A stretch of DNA of 64,000 nt from Pseudomonas izuensis (GTDB taxonomy: Bacteria; Pseudomonadota; Gammaproteobacteria; Pseudomonadales; Pseudomonadaceae): assembly GCF_009861505.1 (NCBI RefSeq), contig NZ_WTFT01000002.1, positions 62,001 through 126,000 of the forward strand, in the 5' to 3' direction. Below are positions 55,626 to 64,000 of this stretch, piece by piece (the first letter of the stretch is position 1; each line of letters starts with the position of its first letter). Made by a program: the position numbers and the translations under genes. Below the pieces are notes generated by a model, which searched no databases, was not told the DNA's origin, and saw only the letters and a program-made list of their open reading frames with translations.

Positions 55626-56111
55626 ATGCAGAAGATTCTTGTAAGCCGCTGCCTGCTGGGTCACCGCGTACGCTATGACGGCGGCGCCAGCGGGCCGTTC
55701 GATCAGCTTCAGCGGTGGCTCGACGAAGGGCGGGTCGTGCCACTGTGCCCGGAAGTCGCCGGCGGTTTGCCGACGCCAAGGGCGGCCGCGGAGATTCCGG
55801 GCGGGCAGGGTGCCGACGTGCTGCAAGGGCAGGCATCGGTGATCACGACCGAGGGCGAAGACGTCAGCGCGCAGTTTCTGTCCGGGGCTTATCAGGCGCT
55901 GGCGCTGGTGCAAAAACACGGAATCCGCATTGCCATCCTCAAGGCCAACAGCCCGTCCTGCGGCAATCGGCTGACCTATGACGGGACGTTCAGTGGCGTG
56001 AAGGTCAGCGGCGAAGGGGTGACGGCGGCGTTGCTCAGGCGCAATGGGGTGCAAGTCTTTAGTGAGCTGGAGCTGGCTGAGGCAGCGCAGGCGCTGGCTG
56101 CGCAGAACTAA
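55626..56111 (+). CDS. DUF523 domain-containing protein
   Basis: The 161-residue protein is a single DUF523 domain: VSRCLLGHRVRYDGGAS at the N-terminus, VPLCPEVAGGLPTPRAAAEI near residue 40 and ILKANSPSCGNRLTYDGTF near 104. The three conserved Cys suggest metal or iron-sulfur binding. Relatives are often fused to DUF1722. Function unknown. Coupled to the 2OG oxygenase gene. Confidence 0.87.
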   Translation: MQKILVSRCLLGHRVRYDGGASGPFDQLQRWLDEGRVVPLCPEVAGGLPTPRAAAEIPGGQGADVLQGQASVITTEGEDVSAQFLSGAYQALALVQKHGIRIAILKANSPSCGNRLTYDGTFSGVKVSGEGVTAALLRRNGVQVFSELELAEAAQALAAQN

Positions 56112-56128
56112 CAATCACCACAATACCT

Positions 56129-56211
56129 TGTGGGAGCGGGCTTGCCCGCGATGGCGGCGGCACATTCAGGTTGGATCTCATGGCCTCATCGCGGGCAAGC
56201 CCGCTCCCACA
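56129..56211. repeat. REPIN
   Basis: Arms TGTGGGAGCGGGCTTGCCCG and complement around a spacer of about 30 bp, between the convergent DUF523 and binding-protein genes. Confidence 0.9.
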
Positions 56212-56227
56212 GGGTTGCCCAGCGATT

Positions 56228-56812
56228 TCAAGGCTTCGGCATCTCACCCGAATCCGCCCCAAACCATTTCTGTTCCAGCGCCTCGAGCCGGCCATCGGCC
56301 TTGATCCGCTGCAACGCGTTTTCCAGGCTGGCATGAAACGCCGGGTTCCCCTTCTGAAACGGAATCGCCAGGCTCACAGGCCCACTGGCTTTCGGTTTGC
56401 TTTCTGTCAGCGACTGCACCAGTAGCATCGACTTCGGCTCGTCCTTTTGTGCGATCAATTGCGCATCGGCATGAATGTAAGGTTCGCTGAAGTCGAAACG
56501 ATCCTTGAGTGCCGGGGTCTCGGCTATGTGATTGATGGCGATGTCGTACTTGCCGCTTTCAACACCGGTCAACAAATCGCTGGAATCGGTGACGACAAAG
56601 TCGGCGCGCACATCCAGTTCGTTGGCCAGCAATTGACCCAATTCGACTTCGAAGCCCGCAAGACTGCCGTCTTCCTTGAAATTGAAGGGGGGTGTATTAG
56701 CCTCAAGGGCAATGCGCAATTCACCGCGGTCGTTTACGTCGTCAATCAGTTCGGCGTGAGCCAAAGGGCTCAAAAGGGGTAGCAGGCAGATCAGGCCAGG
56801 CAGAAAGCGCAT
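56228..56812 (-). CDS. Periplasmic solute-binding family protein, internally shortened
   Basis: The 194-residue precursor has a signal peptide (LPGLICLLPLLSPLAHA) and domain I of an SBP_bac_3 binding protein: RGELRIALEANTPPFNFKEDGSLAGFEVELGQLLANELDV and YDIAINHIAETPALKDRFDFSEPYIHADAQLIAQKDE. Normal members have 240-260 residues. Here the sequence jumps to IPFQKGNPAFHASLENALQRIKADGRLEALEQKWFG, the usual C-terminus, so about 50-70 residues of domain II are missing in frame. It may be non-functional or a new type of binder. The ATG at 56812 has GGAGTGACC upstream. Confidence 0.78.
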   Translation of the reverse strand: MRFLPGLICLLPLLSPLAHAELIDDVNDRGELRIALEANTPPFNFKEDGSLAGFEVELGQLLANELDVRADFVVTDSSDLLTGVESGKYDIAINHIAETPALKDRFDFSEPYIHADAQLIAQKDEPKSMLLVQSLTESKPKASGPVSLAIPFQKGNPAFHASLENALQRIKADGRLEALEQKWFGADSGEMPKP

Positions 56813-56868
56813 GGTCACTCCTTTGAATTTTTTATCGCGACCCTTTGATTCAGGCTCGCTTTGCTATG

Positions 56869-56890
56869 GTTGTCGAGTGCCTTCGACAAC
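56869..56890. promoter_or_regulatory. Inverted repeat in the SBP/DUF4399 divergent region
   Basis: GTTGTCGA / TCGACAAC, perfect 8-bp arms around a 6-base spacer, 57 bases from each flanking gene start. Possible operator; unproven. Confidence 0.5.
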
Positions 56891-56947
56891 GATTGACCAT
56901 GAAGTTGTGATGGTCACGCGAATTTTACGGAAAAACTGGAGAAGAGA

Positions 56948-57373
56948 ATGAAAACCTTTATGTCACGTGCTGCGTTGGCTGGCCTGCTGATGGGTGTTTC
57001 GGTGCTGGCCAGTGCGGCCACGCCGGCTCCTGTTGGCGCTTCGGTGAGCATCGTCGAGCCGGCCAGCGGTGCCGTTGTCGATGGCAAGTTCAAGGTCAAG
57101 TTTGAAGTCAAGGGCATTGCGCTGGCGCCTGCGGGTGATGCCACCCCGAACACCGGCCATCACCATCTGTTGGTGGATGCCAAGAGCATTGTTCCGGCAG
57201 GCGCTGCCATCCCTGTGGATGACAACCACAAGCACTTCGGCAAGGCCCAGACCGAAACCGAACTGGAGCTCAAGCCAGGTACGCACACGTTGCAACTGGA
57301 ACTGGGTGACAAGAACCACATGGCGTTCGACCCGCCGATTGTCTCGGAAAAAATCACCATCACGGTGAAATGA
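56948..57373 (+). CDS. DUF4399 domain-containing secreted protein
   Basis: The 141-residue precursor has a signal peptide (ALAGLLMGVSVLASAATPA) and a DUF4399 domain (VSIVEPASGAVVDGKFKVKFEVKGI ... HHHLLVDAKSIVPAGAAIPVDDNHKHFGKAQTE). The histidines suggest metal binding. GAGAAGAG precedes the ATG. Function unknown. It is convergent with serA across a bidirectional terminator. Confidence 0.85.
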   Translation: MKTFMSRAALAGLLMGVSVLASAATPAPVGASVSIVEPASGAVVDGKFKVKFEVKGIALAPAGDATPNTGHHHLLVDAKSIVPAGAAIPVDDNHKHFGKAQTETELELKPGTHTLQLELGDKNHMAFDPPIVSEKITITVK

Positions 57374-57389
57374 CTTTCCGGCCGGCATG

Positions 57390-57420
57390 AAAAAGGGAGC
57401 TCCTGAGAGCTCCCTTTTTT
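57390..57420. terminator. Bidirectional terminator DUF4399 / serA
   Basis: AAAAAGGGAGCTC / GAGCTCCCTTTTTT stem with loop CTGA and A/T tracts on both sides. Confidence 0.92.
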
Positions 57421-57438
57421 ATTGCGCAGCGCGCTCGA

Positions 57439-58668
57439 TCAGAACAACACGCGGCTACGGATAGTGCCGTTGACGTGTTGCAGCTTCTCTTGCGCCAGTT
57501 CCGAGTATTCGGCGTCTACGTCGATCACCACGTAACCGACCTTCTCGTTGGTCTGCAGGAACTGACCGGAAATGTTGATGCCGTTTTCGGCGAAGACCTT
57601 GTTGATCTCGCTCATCACACCCGGGATGTTCTCGTGGATGTGCAGCAGGCGGTGCTTGCCAGGGTGAGCCGGCAGGGCCACTTCCGGGAAGTTCACGGAC
57701 GATACCGAAGTACCGTTGTCGCTGTACTTGACCAGTTTTTCGGCCACTTCCAGACCGATGTTCGCCTGAGCTTCGGCAGTGGAACCACCGATGTGCGGGG
57801 TCAGGATCACGTTGTCCAGGCCACGCAGCGGGCTTTCGAACTCTTCGTCGTTGGAGCGAGGCTCCACCGGGAATACGTCGATGGCGGCGCCGATCAGGTG
57901 TTTGTCCTTGATCGCGGCGGCCAGGTGGTCCAACTCGACCACGGTGCCGCGCGCGGCGTTGATCAGGATGCCGCCTTTCTTGATGGCACGGATTTCCTTC
58001 TCGCCGATCATCCACTGGGTGGCAGCGGTTTCCGGTACGTGCAGGGTCACGATGTCGGACATGCCCAACAGCTCGTGCAGGTTGCCGACCTGGGTGGCGT
58101 TACCCAGTGGCAGCTTGGTCACGGTGTCGTAGAAGTAAACCTGCATGCCCAGGCCTTCTGCCAGGACCGACAGTTGAGTACCGATCGAGCCGTAACCGAC
58201 GATGCCCAGCTTCTTGCCACGGATTTCGAAGGAGTTGGCCGCGCTCTTGATCCAGCCGCCACGGTGGCAGGAAGCGTTCTTCTCAGGGATGCCGCGCAAC
58301 AGCAGGATCGCTTCGGCCAGCACCAGTTCCGCTACGGAGCGAGTGTTGGAGTACGGAGCGTTGAACACCGCAATGCCGCGTTCGCGGGCAGCGTCCAGGT
58401 CGACCTGGTTGGTGCCGATGCAGAAACAACCGACCGCAACCAGCTTCTTCGCGTGATCGAAGATCTCTTCGGTCAGTTGAGTGCGCGAACGAATGCCGAT
58501 GAAGTGAGCATCAGCGATCTTTTCCTTGAGCTGGGCTTCCGGCAGAGAACCTGTGAGGTACTCGATGCTGGTGTAGCCCGCCGCCTTGAGGACGTCGACA
58601 GCCGATTGGTGGACGCCTTCGAGAAGAAGGAACTTGATCTTGCTCTTATCGAGAGAAGTCTTGCTCAT
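57439..58668 (-). CDS. serA: D-3-phosphoglycerate dehydrogenase
   Basis: The 409-residue enzyme starts serine synthesis by oxidising 3-phosphoglycerate; it can also reduce 2-oxoglutarate to D-2-hydroxyglutarate. The NAD site is GIVGYGSIGTQLSVLAEGL near residue 158, catalytic Arg in LINAARGTVVELD and His in LTPHIGGSTAEAQ. A C-terminal ACT domain (about 335-409) gives serine feedback. MSKTSLDKSKIKF at 58668 is chosen as start. It is divergent from the D-2-hydroxyglutarate dehydrogenase gene, with 204 bp between. Confidence 0.95.
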   Translation of the reverse strand: MSKTSLDKSKIKFLLLEGVHQSAVDVLKAAGYTSIEYLTGSLPEAQLKEKIADAHFIGIRSRTQLTEEIFDHAKKLVAVGCFCIGTNQVDLDAARERGIAVFNAPYSNTRSVAELVLAEAILLLRGIPEKNASCHRGGWIKSAANSFEIRGKKLGIVGYGSIGTQLSVLAEGLGMQVYFYDTVTKLPLGNATQVGNLHELLGMSDIVTLHVPETAATQWMIGEKEIRAIKKGGILINAARGTVVELDHLAAAIKDKHLIGAAIDVFPVEPRSNDEEFESPLRGLDNVILTPHIGGSTAEAQANIGLEVAEKLVKYSDNGTSVSSVNFPEVALPAHPGKHRLLHIHENIPGVMSEINKVFAENGINISGQFLQTNEKVGYVVIDVDAEYSELAQEKLQHVNGTIRSRVLF

Positions 58669-58872
58669 CTGCGTAAACCTGTATCCCGGAGAAAAATGGC
58701 AGGAAATGGTCAACAGATGCTGACCCGGACGGCAACAAAACCGTCGCCGCAGAACAGCCGTTGGGCACTATGCTGCGGGGTCGGTATGCTAGCATATGCG
58801 CCCCGCTAAACACTCATTCCTGCGACGTGAAGCGTTCTCAGGATGACCATGAATTGTTCGAGAATTCTGTCG

Positions 58873-60267
58873 ATGACCAATCCTGCCCTGATTGATGAGC
58901 TGAAGACCCTGGTTGAGCCTGGCAAGGTGCTGACCGATGCCGACTCCCTGAATGCTTACGGTAAGGATTGGACCAAGCATTTCGCTCCGGCCCCGACCGC
59001 CATCGTGTTCCCCAAGACCACCGAGCAGGTCCAGGCCATTGTCCTGTGGGCCAATAAACACAAGGTGGCGCTGGTGCCGTCCGGTGGTCGCACCGGTCTT
59101 TCCGCCGCTGCCGTGGCAGCCAATGGCGAAGTGGTCGTCTCCTTCGATTACATGAACCAGATCCTCGACGTTAACCTGACTGACCGCACCGCCGTTTGTC
59201 AGCCGGGCGTGGTCACCGAGCATTTGCAGAACGTGGCCGAGGAAAAGGGCCTGTACTACCCGGTGGACTTCGCATCGGCTGGTTCGAGCCAGATTGGCGG
59301 CAATATCGGTACCAATGCCGGCGGGATCAAGGTGATTCGCTACGGCATGACCCGAAACTGGGTCGCCGGCATGAAAGTGGTCACCGGCAAGGGTGATGTA
59401 CTTGAACTCAACCGCGACCTGATCAAGAACGCCACCGGCTACGACATGCGTCAGCTGTTCATTGGCGCTGAAGGCACCCTGGGTTTCGTGGTCGAAGCGA
59501 CCATGCGTCTGGATCGCGCGCCGAAAAACCTCACCGCGATGGTCCTCGGTACTGCCGATTTCGACGCGATCATGCCGGTATTGCACGCCTTCCAGAGCAA
59601 ACTCGACCTGACGGCCTTCGAATTCTTCTCCGACAAGGCCCTGGCCAAAGTCATGGGCCGTGGTGACGTGCCGGCGCCGTTCGAAACCGATTGCCCGTTC
59701 TATGCCTTGCTGGAATTCGAAGCGACCACCGAAGAAGTGGCCAACCACGCCCTGGAAACCTTCGAGCATTGCGTGGAGCAGGGCTGGGTGCTGGACGGCG
59801 TCATGAGCCAGAGCGAGACCCAGCTGCAGAACCTGTGGAAACTGCGCGAGTACATCTCCGAAACCATTTCCCACTGGACGCCGTACAAGAACGACATCTC
59901 GGTCACCGTCTCGAAAGTGCCGGCATTCCTCAAGGAAATCGACGCGATCGTCGGTGAACACTATCCGGATTTCGAAATCGTCTGGTTCGGCCACATTGGC
60001 GACGGCAACCTGCACTTGAACATCCTCAAGCCTGAAAACCTGAGCAAGGACGAGTTCTTCGCCAAATGCGCCACCGTCAACAAGTGGGTGTTCGAAACCG
60101 TCGAGAAGTACAACGGTTCGATCTCCGCCGAGCACGGCGTGGGCATGACCAAGCGTGATTACTTGACCTACAGCCGTTCCCCGGTTGAGATCGAGTACAT
60201 GAAAGCCCTCAAGGCGGTGTTCGACCCGAACGGCATCATGAACCCGGGCAAGATTTTCGCTGTTTGA
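58873..60267 (+). CDS. D-2-hydroxyglutarate dehydrogenase (FAD-linked)
   Basis: The 464-residue flavoenzyme oxidises D-2-hydroxyglutarate made by SerA, so pulling the serine pathway forward; this coupling was shown in Pseudomonas stutzeri. The FAD-binding PCMH domain has VPSGGRTGLSAAAVA near residue 72 and GSSQIGGNIGTNAGGIKVIRYG near 137; the C-terminal domain has WFGHIGDGNLHLNI near 371 with its metal His. MTNPALIDELKTL at 58873 is the family start. An ATG at 58849 has a better AGGA site and would add eight residues, so the start is uncertain. Confidence 0.92.
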   Translation: MTNPALIDELKTLVEPGKVLTDADSLNAYGKDWTKHFAPAPTAIVFPKTTEQVQAIVLWANKHKVALVPSGGRTGLSAAAVAANGEVVVSFDYMNQILDVNLTDRTAVCQPGVVTEHLQNVAEEKGLYYPVDFASAGSSQIGGNIGTNAGGIKVIRYGMTRNWVAGMKVVTGKGDVLELNRDLIKNATGYDMRQLFIGAEGTLGFVVEATMRLDRAPKNLTAMVLGTADFDAIMPVLHAFQSKLDLTAFEFFSDKALAKVMGRGDVPAPFETDCPFYALLEFEATTEEVANHALETFEHCVEQGWVLDGVMSQSETQLQNLWKLREYISETISHWTPYKNDISVTVSKVPAFLKEIDAIVGEHYPDFEIVWFGHIGDGNLHLNILKPENLSKDEFFAKCATVNKWVFETVEKYNGSISAEHGVGMTKRDYLTYSRSPVEIEYMKALKAVFDPNGIMNPGKIFAV

Positions 60268-60304
60268 CTTTCGAATTCAAGAGCTACGAACCAGGAGTCG
60301 GTCC

Positions 60305-60970
60305 ATGAGCTATCAGCACCAGTATGTCGACGGTACGCGTATTCACTTCCCGCTGGGGAAAGTGGTGTGCATCGGCCGTAACTACGCCGAACACGCCAAG
60401 GAACTGGACAACCCGGTACCTACCGAGCCGCTGCTGTTCATCAAGCCGGGCAGTTGCGTCGTGCCGCTGGAGGGTGGTTTCAGCATTCCGACCGAGCGTG
60501 GCTCGGTGCATTACGAAGCGGAAATCGCAGTGCTGATCGGCAAGCCATTGTCGACCCGGCCAAGCCGTGAAGAAGTGCTCGATGCCATCTCCGGTTTCGC
60601 TCCGGCCCTGGACCTGACCCTGCGTGACAAACAGGCCGAGCTGAAATCCAAGGGCCTGCCCTGGGAAATCGCCAAGTCCTTCGACGGTGCGGCGGTGATT
60701 GCTCCGTTCGTATCCCCTGGCACCTTTACCGACCTGACTGACATTGGCATCCGCCTGACCATCAACGGCGAAGTCCGCCAGGATGGCAACAGCAGCGCCA
60801 TGCTCAACCCGATCGTGCCAATGATCCAGCACATGGCCGGCTGCTTCTCGCTGCAGGCCGGTGACGTGATTCTGACCGGCACGCCAGTGGGTGTCGGCCC
60901 GTTGAATGTTGGCGATGAAATTGTTCTGGAGCTGCCGGGCGCGAGCCGTTTCAACAGCAGCGTTCGCTGA
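60305..60970 (+). CDS. Fumarylacetoacetate hydrolase family protein
   Basis: The 221-residue enzyme has the FAH fold: VVCIGRNYAEHAKEL at the N-terminus, the metal-ligand Glu in HYEAEIAVLIGKP, the Asp in PALDLTLRDKQ and the LTGTPVGVGPLN loop near 197. Members include oxaloacetate tautomerases/decarboxylases and acylpyruvases. It lies 37 bp after the D-2-hydroxyglutarate dehydrogenase gene, so both are probably cotranscribed and may remove related keto-acid side products. Confidence 0.88.
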   Translation: MSYQHQYVDGTRIHFPLGKVVCIGRNYAEHAKELDNPVPTEPLLFIKPGSCVVPLEGGFSIPTERGSVHYEAEIAVLIGKPLSTRPSREEVLDAISGFAPALDLTLRDKQAELKSKGLPWEIAKSFDGAAVIAPFVSPGTFTDLTDIGIRLTINGEVRQDGNSSAMLNPIVPMIQHMAGCFSLQAGDVILTGTPVGVGPLNVGDEIVLELPGASRFNSSVR

Positions 60971-60990
60971 TACGGGAACGCTGTCCTCAC

Positions 60991-61072
60991 TGTAGGAGCA
61001 AAGCTTGCTCGCGATGAACGATGACTCGGTGCGCCAGATACACCGTCATCGCGAGCAAGCTTTGCTCCTACA
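60991..61072. repeat. REPIN
   Basis: Arms TGTAGGAGCAAAGCTTGCTC and complement. The spacer (GATGAACGATGACTCGGTG...) closely matches that of the element at 63153-63236. Confidence 0.9.
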
Positions 61073-61197
61073 GGTTGGTCTTCTGCCATTTCCCGATTTT
61101 TTCACCGGGTGTCTGGATAATTCCCCGACTGCTTATCCATGAGCCTGCCCCGTTTGTGCTATTACCCCTAGCCTGACTTTCTGGAACCCATTCGCTG

Positions 61198-62124
61198 ATG
61201 GCCACTCAACCGCTCTCCACGTTCAAATCTGCCCGTCGCTCGCGCTTTGCCTTGCGATGGTATGTCTGGCTTTTCCTGGTGGCGGTTGTCGCCTATGGCG
61301 TCGCGTTTGCCATGCATTGGGACAATCGTGGCGTGCTTTGGGTGAAGGAGCGCTTTGCAAGTCCTGCCGAGCGCCAGGCGAGTATCTGGTTGCCGGATTA
61401 TCACGCGGTGATCGACGCCAAGTCGCTGCCGGGCATGGAAAAGGATGAGGCTTCGGACCTGGCCTACGATCCTCAGACCAAAACCCTGTTTTCGGTCATG
61501 GGTAAGAATCCGTTTCTGGTCGAGTTGTCCTTGCAGGGCGATGTGCTGCGCAAGATGCCCCTGGTGGGCTGGAGCAACCCTGAAGGGGTGACCGTGTTGG
61601 GTAACGGTCTGCTTGCGATTGTCGATGAGCGCGATCACCTGATCACTGTCGTCAAGGTCGATGCCGATACCCGTGAGCTGAACATCGCCAATTTCCCCAA
61701 ATACGATCTCGGCCCTTCGAAAGATCAGAACAAGGCGTTCGAAGCCATCGTCTGGGATTCGCCTAATCAACAGCTGCTGCTGGGTGAAGAGCGCCCGCCG
61801 GCGCTGTTTGCCTGGAAGAGTGACGGCAAGGCCCTTAGCGGTGACAAGCTCAAACTGGCCAGTCATGCACTGGATGTTCGCAATCTGTCGGCCCTCGCCA
61901 TCGATCCGCGGACCGGGCACATGCTGGTGCTGTCCGCCGACTCCCACCTGTTGCTGGAGCTGGACAAGAAGGGCGAGCAAGTCAGTTTCATCGCCTTGCT
62001 GGGCGGCTTCCATGGTCTGAAAAAGACCATTCCCCGCGCCGAAGGCGTGGCCATGGACGAAGCCGGTACGCTGTACATGGTGAGTGAGCCGAACCTGTTC
62101 TATCGCTACGAAAAACAGAAGTAA
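61198..62124 (+). CDS. SdiA-regulated domain protein (first of two paralogs)
   Basis: The 308-residue protein has an N-terminal basic segment and one membrane helix (about 20-40, YVWLFLVAVVAYGVAF), then a beta-propeller-like SdiA-regulated domain (DLAYDPQTKTLFSVMGKNPFLVELSLQGDVLRK; PEGVTVLGNGLLAIVDE; FEAIVWDSPNQQLLLGEERPP; LSALAIDPRTGHMLVLS; RAEGVAMDEAGTLYMVSEPNLFYRY). The repeated blades place it in the YjiK family. It is expected to face the periplasm. Function unknown. A similar gene follows by 94 bp. Confidence 0.85.
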   Translation: MATQPLSTFKSARRSRFALRWYVWLFLVAVVAYGVAFAMHWDNRGVLWVKERFASPAERQASIWLPDYHAVIDAKSLPGMEKDEASDLAYDPQTKTLFSVMGKNPFLVELSLQGDVLRKMPLVGWSNPEGVTVLGNGLLAIVDERDHLITVVKVDADTRELNIANFPKYDLGPSKDQNKAFEAIVWDSPNQQLLLGEERPPALFAWKSDGKALSGDKLKLASHALDVRNLSALAIDPRTGHMLVLSADSHLLLELDKKGEQVSFIALLGGFHGLKKTIPRAEGVAMDEAGTLYMVSEPNLFYRYEKQK

Positions 62125-62218
62125 TCGCTGCGACTCCTGTAGGCGCTGCCAGCCATTAAGCTTCAGTTCAGACAGGCGTGATATTTCATCCGCCTGTTTC
62201 GATTCCGAGCCTTGCCCA

Positions 62219-63136
62219 ATGCGTCGATTTGCCCGCCCCAAAACACTGATGTTCATCGTGACGATGATTGCGCTGATCGTGTTGATCGCGGTCGGCCAGT
62301 ACGGGCGTCTGTTCGAGCGTGGCTGGTTTAACCTGCACAGGCTCTGGCAGCCGGTGAACGACCAATCCATTGGTCTGGACCAGTATCGGGTGGTGTTGGA
62401 GGGGCAGGTCATCGAAGGGCTGACCGACGATGTTTCAGCATTGACCTATGACCCGGTGCGCAAAAGCCTGTTCACCGTCACCAACAAGCACTCCGAGCTG
62501 ATCGAGCTTTCCCTCGACGGCAAGATCCTGCGTCGTATTGCACTGATCGGATTCGGCGATCCGGAAGCGGTTGAATTCATCAGCGCCGACACCTACGTCA
62601 TCGCTGACGAGTACCAGCAGCGGCTGATCAAGGTTCATCTGGAGCGGGACACCACCTTCCTGGATGCCGCCGAAGCTGAACAGATGACCCTCGGCGTGCA
62701 CGCGAGCGGCAACAAGGGGTTTGAAGGGTTGGCGTACGACTCGGTGGGCAAGCGCCTGTTTGTCGCCAAGGAGCGCGACCCGATGCTGATCTATGAAGTG
62801 CACGGCTTTCCGCATTTCAATCTGGAAAAATCCTACGCGGTTCACGTCATCAACAACCCCAAGCGTGATGCCGGGATGTTCGTGCGCGATCTGTCGAGCC
62901 TGCAATATGACGAGCGCAGCGGTCACTTGATGGCGCTGTCCGACGAGTCACGGCTGATTCTGGAGCTGGATGTGGACGGACGACCGCTGAGCACCCTGTC
63001 GTTGAGCAAGGGAAGTCAGGGGCTGCAAAAGGCCGTGCCGCAGGCGGAAGGGATTGCCATGGACGACGACGGGACGATGTACCTGGTGAGCGAGCCGAAC
63101 CTGTTTTACGTCTTCAAAAAAACCGCACAAAACTAA
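62219..63136 (+). CDS. SdiA-regulated domain protein (second of two paralogs)
   Basis: The 305-residue paralog of the preceding gene has the same layout: an N-terminal helix (FIVTMIALIVLIAVGQ) and blades such as SALTYDPVRKSLFTVTNKHSELIELSLDGKILRR, FEGLAYDSVGKRLFVAKERDPML and QAEGIAMDDDGTMYLVSEPNLFYVFKK. The start MRRFARPK at 62219 is chosen over a longer in-frame reading. The pair arose by tandem duplication and has since diverged. Confidence 0.85.
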   Translation: MRRFARPKTLMFIVTMIALIVLIAVGQYGRLFERGWFNLHRLWQPVNDQSIGLDQYRVVLEGQVIEGLTDDVSALTYDPVRKSLFTVTNKHSELIELSLDGKILRRIALIGFGDPEAVEFISADTYVIADEYQQRLIKVHLERDTTFLDAAEAEQMTLGVHASGNKGFEGLAYDSVGKRLFVAKERDPMLIYEVHGFPHFNLEKSYAVHVINNPKRDAGMFVRDLSSLQYDERSGHLMALSDESRLILELDVDGRPLSTLSLSKGSQGLQKAVPQAEGIAMDDDGTMYLVSEPNLFYVFKKTAQN

Positions 63137-63152
63137 CTCGCCTCACCGATCC

Positions 63153-63236
63153 CTGTGGGAGCAAAGCTTGCTCGCGATGAACGATCACGCGGTGTGCCAG
63201 ACATACCGCTATCGCGAGCAAGCTTTGCTCCTACAG
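63153..63236. repeat. REPIN
   Basis: Arms TGTGGGAGCAAAGCTTGCTC and complement; spacer similar to the element at 60991-61072. Between the second SdiA-regulated gene and convergent rpiA. Confidence 0.9.
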
Positions 63237-63244
63237 GGCAGGTG

Positions 63245-63916
63245 TCAGGCCTTGAGGGTCTTCACGCCTTCACTGGTGCCCAGCAGCAGCAAGTCCGCCG
63301 GACGCGCGGCGAACAAGCCGTTGGTGACCACGCCCACGATCGCATTGATCTGCGTTTCCAGCTCCACCGGGTTGGTGATTTCCATGTTGTATACATCAAG
63401 GATGATATTGCCGTTGTCGGTCAGCACGCCTTCACGGTAGACCGGATCACCGCCCAGCTTGACCAGTTGACGGGCCACGTGACTGCGGGCCATCGGGATC
63501 ACTTCTACCGGCAGCGGGAACGCGCCGAGGACGGGTACCAGCTTGCTGGCGTCGGCAATGCAGATGAAGGTCTTGGCCACGGCCGCGACAATCTTCTCGC
63601 GGGTCAGTGCGGCGCCGCCGCCCTTGATCAGGTTCAGGTGCTCGTCGCTTTCATCGGCGCCGTCGACGTAGAACTCCAGGTCGCTGACAGTGTTCAGTTC
63701 GTACACCGGGATGCCATGGCCCTTGAGGCGGGCGGCGGTGGCTTCGGAACTGGCGACTGCGCCATCGAATGCACCCTTGTGTTGTGCCAGGGCATCGATG
63801 AAGCAGTTGGCGGTGGAGCCGGTGCCGACTCCGACGATGCTTTTGTCGTCGAGTTTCGGGAGGATGAAGTCGACGGCGGCCTGAGCCACTGCCTGTTTGA
63901 GTTGATCCTGGGTCAT
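63245..63916 (-). CDS. rpiA: Ribose-5-phosphate isomerase A
   Basis: The 223-residue enzyme interconverts ribose-5-phosphate and ribulose-5-phosphate. Marks are [17 protein letters not shown] near residue 28, the catalytic [29 protein letters not shown] near 88 and [14 protein letters not shown] near 169. Length is normal. The remaining 84 bases to the end of the window hold its promoter region and no gene that I can see. Confidence 0.95.
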   Translation of the reverse strand: MTQDQLKQAVAQAAVDFILPKLDDKSIVGVGTGSTANCFIDALAQHKGAFDGAVASSEATAARLKGHGIPVYELNTVSDLEFYVDGADESDEHLNLIKGGGAALTREKIVAAVAKTFICIADASKLVPVLGAFPLPVEVIPMARSHVARQLVKLGGDPVYREGVLTDNGNIILDVYNMEITNPVELETQINAIVGVVTNGLFAARPADLLLLGTSEGVKTLKA

Positions 63917-64000
63917 GCGGGCTCCGAGGTGCCGAAGAGGGGAAACGAAAGGCCGGCATTATAGGCTTCGGGGCGGGGAAGGTCATTGCCCGATTGGCAG

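Overview
The window is a chromosomal segment of a Pseudomonas of the fluorescens group. Three things point there: high-GC genes of Pseudomonas type, eighteen REP/REPIN palindromes of the fluorescens kind (GGAGC..GCTTGC..GCGAT arms) between genes, and gene order that matches known Pseudomonas blocks. I see no rRNA, tRNA, prophage, insertion sequence or CRISPR array. Almost every gene belongs to a recognised family.

Layout. 1-2700: the 3' end of an unidentified gene, a quinone oxidoreductase, a FliL-like protein, an EVE-domain protein and a 51-residue membrane protein. 2717-9159: the ygfA-6S RNA-zapA-zapB-like group, then the operon UPF0149-pepP-ubiH-DUF4442-ubiI (ubiquinone synthesis). 9351-12226: a ferric-iron binding protein and permease behind a candidate Fur box. 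12383-18083: the glycine cleavage genes gcvT, gcvH and gcvP, with an antisense DegT-type aminotransferase between gcvH and gcvP. 18219-25780: DUF2388, an orphan GspE ATPase, an ACT-like protein divergent from an Lrp regulator, a CYTH/CHAD protein, argE and argA (arginine synthesis).

25897-37057 is a sulfur-scavenging island: an orphan TauA-like binding protein, two tandem OprD-family porins with duplicated promoters, the peroxiredoxin LsfA, ssuEADCBF (sulfonate uptake and desulfonation) and a TetR regulator. Its intergenic regions are AT-rich and carry dyads and a repeated ATTCC-N7-TAT motif.

37258-52269 is the polyamine (spu) region: a spuI-like glutamine synthetase, a decayed spuA remnant, spuB, spuC, then spuDEFGH (spermidine/putrescine ABC transport), an HD protein, a GlxA-type regulator and a HacB-like N-acyl amidase. 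52381-63916 holds a thioredoxin-like protein, a lipase-like hydrolase, DUF2059, a 2OG-Fe(II) oxygenase, DUF523, an internally deleted solute-binding protein, DUF4399, serA divergent from a D-2-hydroxyglutarate dehydrogenase, an FAH-family protein, two SdiA-regulated paralogs and rpiA.

The most notable items are the spuA remnant, an arginine-rich leader peptide upstream of argA, the duplicated porin promoters with the shared sulfur-region motif, the internally deleted binding protein, and a REP variant with a shared 18-bp segment. From remembered PAO1 gene order, the window also appears to join two blocks that lie on opposite sides of oriC in P. aeruginosa, with the sulfur island at the junction.
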